64,000 bases of DNA from Muricea muricata (lineage: Eukaryota; Cnidaria; Anthozoa; Malacalcyonacea; Plexauridae). Under the pieces are notes generated by a model. That model ran no database searches. It was not told where the DNA came from and saw nothing but the letters and a program-made list of their open reading frames with translations. Within the stretch, counting starts at the first letter, position 1. Every line of letters begins with the position of its first letter. Position numbers and translations under genes: made by a program. The stretch lies in the NCBI GenBank assembly GCA_963855995.1, contig OY979723.1, positions 8,189,013-8,253,012 on the forward strand, given 5' to 3'. This document shows, in pieces, positions 11,844-21,095 of the stretch.

Positions 11844-12079
11844 CTCATAAATAATGTAATACCTCAAATATATGCGTGTTGCATTCGTCATGCATAGACA
11901 ACAATTTCTGCTGTGCTTTAAATGTTTTACATTCTTACGAATAAATTAAACACTATTGTACAGTCATTTGCTTTCCCAAGACAGTCCGGTCCTCAATATA
12001 CTAAACACTTTACTAGTTGATCTCAAGATTATCAATTCCAAGTACTACATAATTTTTGACGGTTTCTACAAATAGGGCA

Positions 12080-12420
12080 ATAAAATGATAATTCGCACAA
12101 CAACAAATGAACAATGAACCGATAAACAGCGTCGTATCCATACGCCAGAATGGAAGTCATATACCGAAGGTTGTAACGTAAAAATGCATACATATATTGC
12201 CATGCCAGGTTTTATACTTGGGAACTCGGCTGTAATCGGGAATGCTGGGCCTGAGTGTTTGCGTAGGGTATTTTTCGCCTGATGCAGTGAAGCAATTTTG
12301 ACGCCCGGTGGGACAACCATGGTCACTTTGGTAGCTAATAGAATAACTTGAACTGCCAGTTTCGGTAGTGCAGTCGAACATACAGGTTTTTAATTTCAGT
12401 ATATACCTTAAACGAAAAAA
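12080..12420 (-). other. Possible exon with a frame conserved among three repeat copies
   Basis: On the minus strand this segment reads without stops through ...KLKTCMFDCTT, SYQSDHGCPTGRQNCF, SGEKY and RPSIPDYSR, with several cysteines. The close copy at 28120-28370 and the diverged copy at about 8815-8950 keep the same frame open; the diverged copy differs by substitutions and no frameshift. I recognise no domain. It may be an exon of a gene once carried by the foldback element. Chance persistence of an open frame in young copies is possible. Confidence 0.25.
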
Positions 12421-13083
12421 CGGAATCCGAGTGCATGAACTAGGCTCTTTGTCAGAAAGGTAGTAATGGAAAGGAATTAAACATACAGTTTTTGGTGTGA
12501 TCTGTCTCAAATACGAGGAGGTATAACCAGCTTCCAGAGGGGCTCTGTTTTATCGTTTCAAGTAGTGAAGGATCTTATATATATTTTTACTATTCATTCC
12601 TCGTTAAAATGGAAGCCTTATTATCCTATTACTGGTTACAGATCCTTGCTTAGTTCTTTTCAAATTTTGAAAGCGACTTACTGATGTTCAAATCATCAAA
12701 ATTTAGCGAAACATGAATCAATATATAACCGTATTGTATTCACTACTTCTGAGTAAATGATGACATATTTTGACGCCACAGACTAAATTTGTGCGAATTA
12801 CGCCATAGACATGCAAACAAGAACGGTGGAAGGGATTATTTTGGAAAGAAAACAATGAATATTAATTACATTAAACATTGAACATCAAAACTATGAATAT
12901 CGATGCCAATTCTAATTTTTACCGTGGTGTAAAAAATTGTTTGAAAAACTTAATCCTTTTTAACAATTCACAAAAATTAAAACTTAGATACTTTACTTGT
13001 TACTTTCGATACAAAATTCAGCAAAAAATGCATCAATCCTCCAAGCTGAGTATTTATGCCGAGCGTGTGTATTATAGTACGTA

Positions 13084-13244
13084 CAATCACTTTCAAAAGT
13101 GTTGGGACACATCAAGATTTTTACTAAAATATTGTAAAACCTCCACCCCCCTCGCCCCCTATTGAATAGGGGGCGAGGGGGATAGACGTTTTTCAATATT
13201 GTAGTTAAAATTGTGATTTGTCCCAACACATTTGAAAGTGATTG
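13084..13244. mobile_element. 161-bp foldback MITE, CAATC ends
   Basis: Terminal inverted repeats CAATCACTTTCAAAAGTGTTGGGACA-like at both ends, with the palindrome continuing almost to the centre through CCCCCTCGCCCCCTATT/AATAGGGGGCGAGGGGG. It is the outermost left unit of the composite. Confidence 0.8.
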
Positions 13245-13486
13245 TCTGCGGTGAAATAATGCCCTATATCAACTTTCCATATTTTAAGCAGGTACGGGTG
13301 TAAAATATGAGCAGTTCTGGTTGCCAGAATCTGATTTTAGCATAAAGTAAATAATATAGGATGTACAACTGTAAGTAGATGTTATTAAACAATTTCGGAG
13401 GTACACAATAAAAATTATTACTCGAATTACTTGAACATGTCTTGTTAAAATGAGACAAAGTTCCAGAGTTTGCTGAGCCGCTCAGA
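13245..13486. repeat. Spacer homologous to the segment after 13741
   Basis: Begins TCTGCGGTGAAATAA and shares CAACTTTCCATATT and later blocks with 13742-13870, so it is a diverged copy of the composite's internal sequence. The far end (TGAGCCGCTCAGA) matches the reverse complement of the start of the 15127 segment. Confidence 0.6.
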
Positions 13487-13741
13487 CAATCACTTTCAAA
13501 AGTAGTTGGGACACCAACGGTTTCACGTTACATTTGCCTTTCCACAATTATTTCGTCAAAAAATTTGACCTCCCCCTCCCCCGCTCCCCCATTCAATGTT
13601 GGGTTTGATGTTTGAGTATCAATGGCCAACACAAATATGTGGCAGCCACGACTCAACATTGAATAGGGGGCGAGGGGGGTGGAGGTTTAACAATATTTTA
13701 GTGAAAATCTTGATGTGTCCCAACACTTTTGAAAGTGATTG
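13487..13741. mobile_element. 255-bp MITE, CAATC ends (inverted copies at 16852 and 18832)
   Basis: Ends CAATCACTTTCAAAAGT and ACTTTTGAAAGTGATTG. The interior carries two G/C-tract blocks (CCCCTCCCCCGCTCCCCC and GGGGGCGAGGGGGG) and the CAACATTGAAT repeats. Inverted copies with the same ends bound the right part of the composite at 16852-17106 and 18832-19086. Confidence 0.75.
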
Positions 13742-14307
13742 TCTGCGGTGAAATAACACTCTGATTACAACTTTCCATATTCTAAACAAAAGTAGCTTTG
13801 AAATATGAACACGTATGTAAGCCAGAACACAATTTTTGGATAAATAGATTATGTAGGGTTTCCGAACAGACAATTTGGAACAAAATGTCACTAAGTTAAT
13901 AATTAATAGAATATTGCGTATTGGGGTTAGCATATATGTGCAGTACAATATGTTTAAATTCAAGTATTTCATTCTAGCTTGCAGCTATGAATTAGAATAG
14001 TCTAATTTATCATCATAGATATCAGTCGAATGAGGAAGGAGCATTTTTTCTTTAATTATAATACAGTACGTCTTGCATTAACAGATGGCAGTCAACTTCC
14101 GGTTATTATACTCTTGCGAAAGTAAACAGTAATGGCGATTAAAATGTTAAACGTCGGGTACGTTTATTCGCAGAAATACCTATTTGACAATGTTTAGTCA
14201 GTACAATACCATAGAATTGATGTTTCATACATCCGATGCAATCTTTTCAATGCCTTCCGGTACATACGATCACATTTCATTGATTGCATGCGCAAGTGGT
14301 TGTCACT

Positions 14308-14705
14308 ACGGTTGACACAGCACGGTTGACACTTACAAAATCTGAAATAATGACCGTATAAAAAGATTTGAACAAAGTTTGAAATTGAATACATTATCTT
14401 GAGTGCACGAAACAATAATAATGCTAAAAATGAACAGCTATAAACTCCTTACTTAAGTTTTAGCACGGTTGACACTTTTATTTCAGAATAGAAATGATAT
14501 CTCAAATAGACATTTTTAGATTTAAGTGTCAACCGTTCTATTTCCTATACTATTTACAAATTTTCCTGACAAGTTAAGATTACCATATCAAGAAATGTGT
14601 ATTCTGGACACTATTGCCACATGTTTGTTAAAATATTTAGAACCTTAACGCTTTACTGTTGGCAAAAAACGTTAAAATTGTGTGCGGTAAAAAGTGTCAA
14701 CCGTG
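14308..14705. promoter_or_regulatory. Cluster of GTGTCAACCGT motifs
   Basis: The 11-mer GTGTCAACCGT, or its complement ACGGTTGACAC, occurs five times here: 14308-14318, 14321-14332, 14464-14475, 14526-14536 and 14694-14705, in both orientations. The cluster is mirrored in the other arm and copied by the tandem duplication. Repeated subterminal 10-12-mers often bind the cognate transposase; a host factor site or nested mini-element ends are alternatives. Confidence 0.4.
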
Positions 14706-15021
14706 AGCAATTTCATTAGTAAGGATTATATGTCACAGTTATTGATATTGTTAATGAGGGCATTTGGTGTCCAGTAATAGTTTTGTGTACTCCTGCATAA
14801 ACTTTATCAAATTTTCCTACTCTTTTTGCCTTTCGTAATGGCTTGGCTGTCCAGTTATCCTTTCACAATATTTCGTTGGACTGGAGTCTGGCGAGCTTTC
14901 AAGGCTAAAAGTTATGTCATATAAACATTATTCACGCCGTTCTATTAGCCTATCTTGCCCGTCTGTGAAGGATCGTCATCCATCAAAAATCCAAATTTTT
15001 GTTCACCCCAGGGGCAAAACG

Positions 15022-17001
15022 TGGGGGAGCGGGGGAGGGGGAGGTCAGATTTTTTGACGGAATAATTGTGGAAAGGCAAATGTAACGTGAAACCGTTGGT
15101 GTCCCAACTACTTTTGAAAGTGATTGTCTGAGCGGCTCAGCAAACTCTCGAACTTTGTCTCATTTTAACAAGACATCTTTAAGTGATTCGGGTAATAATT
15201 TTTATTGTGTACCTCCGAAATTGTTTAATAACATCTACTTACAGTTGTACATGCTTTATTTTATCAATATATTGGGAATAATAAATAAAGAAATGCCGTT
15301 TAGTACTGGCATATATTATTATTCCTTATACATATGACGTATTCGTAGTAAAATGTGCGTAGCGATATGATGTTTAAAGCCGAACTTTTTCGACGCATGA
15401 GTTTAATGTATGTTTATCTGTTAAACCAACTATGGCATACACTATTGTTTAAGATGCATAGCAAGTTGAATATATAACACGTAAATTATTTGCATATTTG
15501 ACGCAAATTTTGAACACATAAGTGAATAATATTTCACCTGTCTCGCTATGAGGAATTTTAACTGAACGTTTTGCCCCTGGGGCTGGACAAAAATTTGGGT
15601 TTTTGATGGATGACGATCCTTCCCAGACGGGCAAGATAATAGAACGGCGTGAATAATGTTTATATGACATAAATTTTAGCCTTGAAAGTTCGCCACACTC
15701 CAGTGCAATGAAGAATATAATATTGTCATATTGTGAAAGGATAACTGCACAGCCAAGCCATTACGAAAGACAAAGAGTAGGAACATTTGATAAAGTTTAT
15801 GTAGGAGTACATAAAACTATTACTGGACACCAAATACCCTCATTAACAATATTAATGAAGTGACATATAATCCTTACTAATGAGATTGCTCACGGTTGAC
15901 ACTTTTTACCGCACACAATTTTAACGTTTTTTGCCAACAGTAAAGCGTTAAGTTTCTAAATATTTTAACAAACATGTGGCAATAGTGTCCAGAATACACA
16001 TTTCTTGATATGGTAATCTTAACTTGTCAGGAAACTTTGTAAATAGTAGGAAATACAACGGTTGACACCTAAATCTAAAAATCTCTATTTGAGATATCAT
16101 TTCTATTCTGAAATAAAAGTGTCAACCGTGCTAAAACTTAAGTAAGGAGTTTATAGCTGTTCATTTTTAGCATTATTATTGTTTCGTGCACTCGAGATAA
16201 TGTATTCAATTTCAAACTTCGTTCAAATCTTTTTATACGGTCGTTATTTCAGATTTTGTGAGTGTCAACCGTGCTGTGTCAACCGTAGTGACAACCACTT
16301 GCGCATGCAATCAATGAAATGTGATCGTATATACCGGAAGGCATTGAAAAGATTGCATCCGATGTATGAAACATCAATTCTATGGTATTGTACTGACTAA
16401 ACATTGTCAAATAGATATATACGCAAACAAGAGCACCCGACGTTTAACATTTTAATCCCAATTATTGTTTACTTTCGCAATAGTATAATAACCGGAAGTT
16501 GACTGCCATCTGTTAATGCAAGACGTACTGTATTATAATTAAAGAAAAAATACTCCTTCCTCATTCCACTGATATCTATGATGATAAATTAGACTATTCT
16601 AATTTGTAGCAGCAAGCTAGAATGAAGTACTTGAATTTAAACATATTGTACTGCACATATATGCTAACCCCAATACGCAATATTCTATTAACTATTAACT
16701 TAGTGACATTTTGTTCCAAATTGTCTGTTCGGAAACCCTACATAATCTACTTATCCGAAAATTGTGTTCTGGCATACATACGTGTTCATATTTCAAAGCC
16801 ACTTTTGTTTAGAACATGGAAAGTTGTAATAGGGTGTTATTTCACCGCAGACAATCACTTTCAAAAGTGTTGGGACACATCAAGATTTTTACTAAAATAT
16901 TGTAAAACCTCCACCCCCCTCGCTCCCTATTCAATGTTGAGTCGTGGCTGCCACATATTTGTGTTGGCCATTGATACTCAAACATCAAACCCAACATTGA
17001 A
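15022..17001 (+). repeat. 1,980-bp tandem duplication, copy 1
   Basis: By line-by-line comparison, 15022-17001 and 17002-18981 appear identical, and a third partial copy (18982-19086) ends the composite. Each unit holds the spacer, one arm of the inverted repeat and most of one 255-bp MITE. The breakpoints fall in TGGGGGAGCGGGGG, so recombination between G-rich MITE interiors is a likely origin. Confidence 0.9.
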
Positions 17002-17106
17002 TGGGGGAGCGGGGGAGGGGGAGGTCAGATTTTTTGACGGAATAATTGTGGAAAGGCAAATGTAACGTGAAACCGTTGGTGTCCCAACTACTTTTGAAAG
17101 TGATTG
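15568..17106 (+). repeat. Right arm of 1.5-kb inverted repeat, first copy
   Basis: Mirror of 13487-15021, beginning at ACGTTTTGCCCCTGGGGC and ending with the 255-bp MITE at 16852-17106. A second copy occupies 17548-19086 because of the tandem duplication. Confidence 0.85.
16852..17106. mobile_element. 255-bp MITE, CAATC ends, inner inverted copy
   Basis: Inverted counterpart of the element at 13487-13741, with the same ends and length. A 147-codon plus frame runs into it from upstream and is not a gene. Confidence 0.75.
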
Positions 17107-18981
17107 TCTGAGCGGCTCAGCAAACTCTCGAACTTTGTCTCATTTTAACAAGACATCTTTAAGTGATTCGGGTAATAATTTTTATTGTGTACCTCCGAAA
17201 TTGTTTAATAACATCTACTTACAGTTGTACATGCTTTATTTTATCAATATATTGGGAATAATAAATAAAGAAATGCCGTTTAGTACTGGCATATATTATT
17301 ATTCCTTATACATATGACGTATTCGTAGTAAAATGTGCGTAGCGATATGATGTTTAAAGCCGAACTTTTTCGACGCATGAGTTTAATGTATGTTTATCTG
17401 TTAAACCAACTATGGCATACACTATTGTTTAAGATGCATAGCAAGTTGAATATATAACACGTAAATTATTTGCATATTTGACGCAAATTTTGAACACATA
17501 AGTGAATAATATTTCACCTGTCTCGCTATGAGGAATTTTAACTGAACGTTTTGCCCCTGGGGCTGGACAAAAATTTGGGTTTTTGATGGATGACGATCCT
17601 TCCCAGACGGGCAAGATAATAGAACGGCGTGAATAATGTTTATATGACATAAATTTTAGCCTTGAAAGTTCGCCACACTCCAGTGCAATGAAGAATATAA
17701 TATTGTCATATTGTGAAAGGATAACTGCACAGCCAAGCCATTACGAAAGACAAAGAGTAGGAACATTTGATAAAGTTTATGTAGGAGTACATAAAACTAT
17801 TACTGGACACCAAATACCCTCATTAACAATATTAATGAAGTGACATATAATCCTTACTAATGAGATTGCTCACGGTTGACACTTTTTACCGCACACAATT
17901 TTAACGTTTTTTGCCAACAGTAAAGCGTTAAGTTTCTAAATATTTTAACAAACATGTGGCAATAGTGTCCAGAATACACATTTCTTGATATGGTAATCTT
18001 AACTTGTCAGGAAACTTTGTAAATAGTAGGAAATACAACGGTTGACACCTAAATCTAAAAATCTCTATTTGAGATATCATTTCTATTCTGAAATAAAAGT
18101 GTCAACCGTGCTAAAACTTAAGTAAGGAGTTTATAGCTGTTCATTTTTAGCATTATTATTGTTTCGTGCACTCGAGATAATGTATTCAATTTCAAACTTC
18201 GTTCAAATCTTTTTATACGGTCGTTATTTCAGATTTTGTGAGTGTCAACCGTGCTGTGTCAACCGTAGTGACAACCACTTGCGCATGCAATCAATGAAAT
18301 GTGATCGTATATACCGGAAGGCATTGAAAAGATTGCATCCGATGTATGAAACATCAATTCTATGGTATTGTACTGACTAAACATTGTCAAATAGATATAT
18401 ACGCAAACAAGAGCACCCGACGTTTAACATTTTAATCCCAATTATTGTTTACTTTCGCAATAGTATAATAACCGGAAGTTGACTGCCATCTGTTAATGCA
18501 AGACGTACTGTATTATAATTAAAGAAAAAATACTCCTTCCTCATTCCACTGATATCTATGATGATAAATTAGACTATTCTAATTTGTAGCAGCAAGCTAG
18601 AATGAAGTACTTGAATTTAAACATATTGTACTGCACATATATGCTAACCCCAATACGCAATATTCTATTAACTATTAACTTAGTGACATTTTGTTCCAAA
18701 TTGTCTGTTCGGAAACCCTACATAATCTACTTATCCGAAAATTGTGTTCTGGCATACATACGTGTTCATATTTCAAAGCCACTTTTGTTTAGAACATGGA
18801 AAGTTGTAATAGGGTGTTATTTCACCGCAGACAATCACTTTCAAAAGTGTTGGGACACATCAAGATTTTTACTAAAATATTGTAAAACCTCCACCCCCCT
18901 CGCTCCCTATTCAATGTTGAGTCGTGGCTGCCACATATTTGTGTTGGCCATTGATACTCAAACATCAAACCCAACATTGAA
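17002..18981 (+). repeat. 1,980-bp tandem duplication, copy 2
   Basis: Apparently identical to 15022-17001, pointing to a very recent duplication or recent gene conversion; a false duplication in assembly is a technical alternative. Confidence 0.9.
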
Positions 18982-19086
18982 TGGGGGAGCGGGGGAGGGG
19001 GAGGTCAGATTTTTTGACGGAATAATTGTGGAAAGGCAAATGTAACGTGAAACCGTTGGTGTCCCAACTACTTTTGAAAGTGATTG
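18832..19086. mobile_element. 255-bp MITE, CAATC ends, outer right end of composite
   Basis: Same element as 16852-17106. Its right end GAAAGTGATTG is followed by TA and then by arm sequence contiguous with 13083 in the unoccupied partner. Confidence 0.8.
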
Positions 19087-19284
19087 TAGTAGTAAAATCG
19101 TCGAGCATATTAAAATATATAAAAACACGGGTTTTTGAGCTTTTCACTTTAGGCTACTTTATAAGCTATTATTATTCAATCTATCCTAAATAAATATTTA
19201 AATAACAGAAATTTTGTTGAAGCAAGGTTTGCTTTCTACAAATATTTCAGAAGAAACGAGTTGAATTAAGCGATGTATTGATGG
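19087..19284 (+). repeat. Giant left arm, segment resumed
   Basis: Reverse complement of about 27000-27192 with only scattered differences. It ends in ATTGATGG, the target duplication of the next insertion. Confidence 0.85.
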
Positions 19285-19721
19285 CATTGAACTATAAGTA
19301 AACTGGAACGATAAGTCAGGGGGGAAAATTGATGCCAATTTGATTCAGTTTTTCTGAGTTTTGAGTTGAAATACTAAACGTGACAAAATGGGCCATATCT
19401 CAAATGAAAGCCATTAAAAGGTTGTATTTGGTGTAAAAATTGTGAGGCTTCAGGTGAAAAACAAACAGCTTAAACTTTGAAGGGAAATTTGCCGTATTTT
19501 TCAAAAGTGCAGTTGTTTTCGTATTTTTTAGGCATTTCTTTTTTGTCTAAAGTCTTGAATTTTTTATATTAAATGTAACTTTTTAATAGCTTCAATGTGA
19601 TATACGGTCCGATCTTTGGAGTTAAGCATTTCGTCTCAAAACGCAGAAAAACTAACTTGGCTTCAGCCATTAAGTGAACTTTTGTATTGAGTTAGCGTTC
19701 CAGTTGTATTACAGTTCACTG
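19285..19721. mobile_element. hAT-like 437-bp MITE with 8-bp target duplication
   Basis: ATTGATGG flanks both sides (19277-19284 and 19722-19729). The partner arm has one copy of the site near 26994-27003, with one mismatch. Ends are CATTGAACTATAAGTAAACT on the left and, on the complementary strand, CAGTGAACTGTAATACAACT on the right, both followed by GGAACG. An 8-bp duplication and CA(G/T)TG ends fit the hAT superfamily. No coding capacity. Confidence 0.75.
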
Positions 19722-19944
19722 ATTGATGGACGTTGAAATTCTAGGTCTAAGTCGGATATGGCCGGAATCGCAGCATAGTTAATATAATGGGAGGGTTTGG
19801 AAGGCTAGGTCACGTGTCAAAATATGTCGTGTTTTCTCTGACGTCACAGTTATAGTGCACATCTGCTATCAATTTAGTGAAGGATATTATGCAAATGTGC
19901 AGTCCATTTTGTTACAAATGTGAATTTTGCGTAGTTTTTCGAAG

Positions 19945-20176
19945 ATGTCTGTTGCAAACTGCTTTATTTTTGGTTGCGGAACTAATAGACGACATTGTGG
20001 AGTAGGGATTTTTAGGATTCCGGCAGGAAAAGACAAGAAATAGAAAGAAATCCGTAACGCGTGGATAAAGGTCGTCACACGAGATCGTGTTGTTGATGAG
20101 AATTTTCGTAGACAAATCGATTCTGGCAACTTGTATGTACGCGAGTGACATTTTAAGAAAGGGAAAATCGATTGTA
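19945..20176 (+). pseudogene. THAP-domain exon 1 (decayed)
   Basis: From ATG 19945 the frame reads a THAP-type C2CH zinc finger. Cys6 and Cys11 are in the NCFIFGC context, followed by GIFRIP, a Trp at codon 40, RDR at 46-48, a Phe at 54 and a terminal HF at 69-70. The family fold needs C-x2-4-C, then C-x2-H about 50 residues later. The third ligand is lost: codon 66 is CGC (Arg) where the family has Cys. Stops interrupt codons 33 (TAG, 20041-20043) and 68 (TGA, 20146-20148). The exon ends at a strong donor, GTGAGT at 20177, after one base of a split codon. This would have been a transposon-encoded DNA-binding protein and cannot be made intact now. Confidence 0.75.
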
Positions 20177-20946
20177 GTGAGTATTAAGCAATTTTCTACG
20201 TCCATTATGTATTATTTTTAATCCAGAATGAGACAAACCGAACGGTACATGTTGCATATTAAAGGAAATAGCAGCAAAAATTTTTATCGTCTTATTTGAA
20301 AGAGACTCCAAAACAATATATAAAAGTCTATTACAAAATTTTTACATCTGCCTTATTTGGTGAGATAATTTGACTTGAAATCTTTAGTTGTCCGCCATCT
20401 TGGATATTTGTAGATATTCATGTACGTCACAACTGGGGTCACGCAATTTTTTTTTCTTACGACACAATGATTAATCTTCTCCATTAACTACACACATGGT
20501 AAGTGTTTCGGATTTCAGCACGGACTGAAAAGGTTTCACAAATATTTTATTGGTGGTAAGTATTCAGGAGAAGCTTTGAATGGCTTATCCCTGTTGTGAC
20601 GTCACCAAAACATTGTTAATGAGGTTAAAAATTAACCCAAGATGGCGGACAGTTTGAATATTCAGGTGACAATATCTCCCAAAGCAAAACAGATGTAAAA
20701 ATTTAGTAAAAGACTTCTATATTATTTTAGAGTCTCTTTCAAATGAGACAATAAAAAATTTTTTTGCCATTTTCCTTTAAGAAATACTTCATTGTTGACA
20801 CAACTTGACACAATTCATGAATATGTATATGTGGAATACCTCAATAATATGATTTTTCAAGTTAAGTTCTGTAGGATATATTATGAAACTGTTTCGAGAA
20901 CATATTCATATAACATATTAATTTAGACTTTGTCCATTCTTTACAG
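20177..20946 (+). other. Probable intron of the THAP relic
   Basis: Bounded by GTGAGT and by a pyrimidine-rich TTCTTTACAG acceptor (20937-20946). Exon phases fit: one base left over before the intron, two bases after it. Most of the intron is a nested foldback element with TTAA ends. Confidence 0.6.
20263..20776. mobile_element. 514-bp foldback MITE flanked by TTAA
   Basis: TTAA stands at 20259-20262 and 20777-20780. Inside, AGGAAATAGCAGCAAAAATT on the left mirrors AGGAAAATGGCAAAAAAATT on the complementary strand at the right, and the symmetry continues through TTTGAAAGAGACTC, TTACATCTG and GTCCGCCATCTTGG for about 150 bp per arm. A TTAA target is typical of Kolobok and piggyBac-type elements. 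It sits entirely within the THAP intron. Confidence 0.75.
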
Positions 20947-21095
20947 CTGGTAAGCGTAAACGCCTTGTTGTTGGGTCCATTCCAACACAAAACCTGCCAG
21001 TTAAAAGCATTTCGCCTTCTCCTGTTACAATGAAATGGTTCAGTGTCAGTGATGAACCTTTGCCAAAACGTAAATCAAGCAAAACACAGTCATAA
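20947..21095 (+). pseudogene. THAP relic exon 2, basic linker to stop
   Basis: After the acceptor the frame reads GKRKRLVVGSIPTQNLP, then a Ser/Pro-rich stretch and a basic KRKSSK tail, ending in TAA at 21093. A G.IPT.NLP motif shortly after the THAP finger is common in invertebrate THAP proteins. The phase joins exon 1 correctly through a split Thr codon. No catalytic domain follows, so this is either a truncated transposase relic or a short stand-alone THAP protein. Confidence 0.6.

Larger units (their letters stand above)
10427..13083 (+). repeat. Left arm of giant inverted duplication, proximal part
   Basis: This is a close inverted copy of 27190-30103: coordinates pair at a nearly constant sum of about 40520 over 10427-12390, and again beyond a 241-bp offset caused by an insertion in the partner. 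The arm continues at 19087-19284, 19722-19773 and 22520-22694, interrupted by three insertions. No confident host gene lies in it; several open frames appear twice only because the arms are nearly identical. Confidence 0.85.
13487..15021 (-). repeat. Left arm of 1.5-kb inverted repeat inside composite
   Basis: Reverse complement of 15568-17106; positions pair at a sum of about 30593, with a spacer of about 545 bp. Identity is high but not perfect (several substitutions and small indels). The minus frames 13619-13972 and 14194-14415 are the mirror images of plus frames 16622-17065 and 16179-16400; none looks like a real protein. Confidence 0.85.
13084..19086. mobile_element. 6.0-kb composite insertion bounded by CAATC ends, TA duplication
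   Basis: The outermost ends are CAATCACTTTCAAAAGTGTT on the left and its inverted form ending AAAGTGATTG on the right, each flanked by TA. The giant-arm partner keeps the empty site at 27193-27194 with a single TA, so everything between was gained in this arm. Inside are MITE copies with the same ends, a 1.5-kb inverted repeat and a perfect 1,980-bp tandem duplication. A TA duplication is typical of Tc1/mariner-type transposition. No transposase is visible. Confidence 0.8.

Noticed and set aside
16622-17065. 147-codon plus-strand frame (also at 18602-19045)
   Set aside because: It runs from inverted-repeat sequence into the end of a MITE. Its mirror frame at 13619-13972 has a shifted tail, and it shows no domain pattern; its recurrence is due to the tandem duplication.
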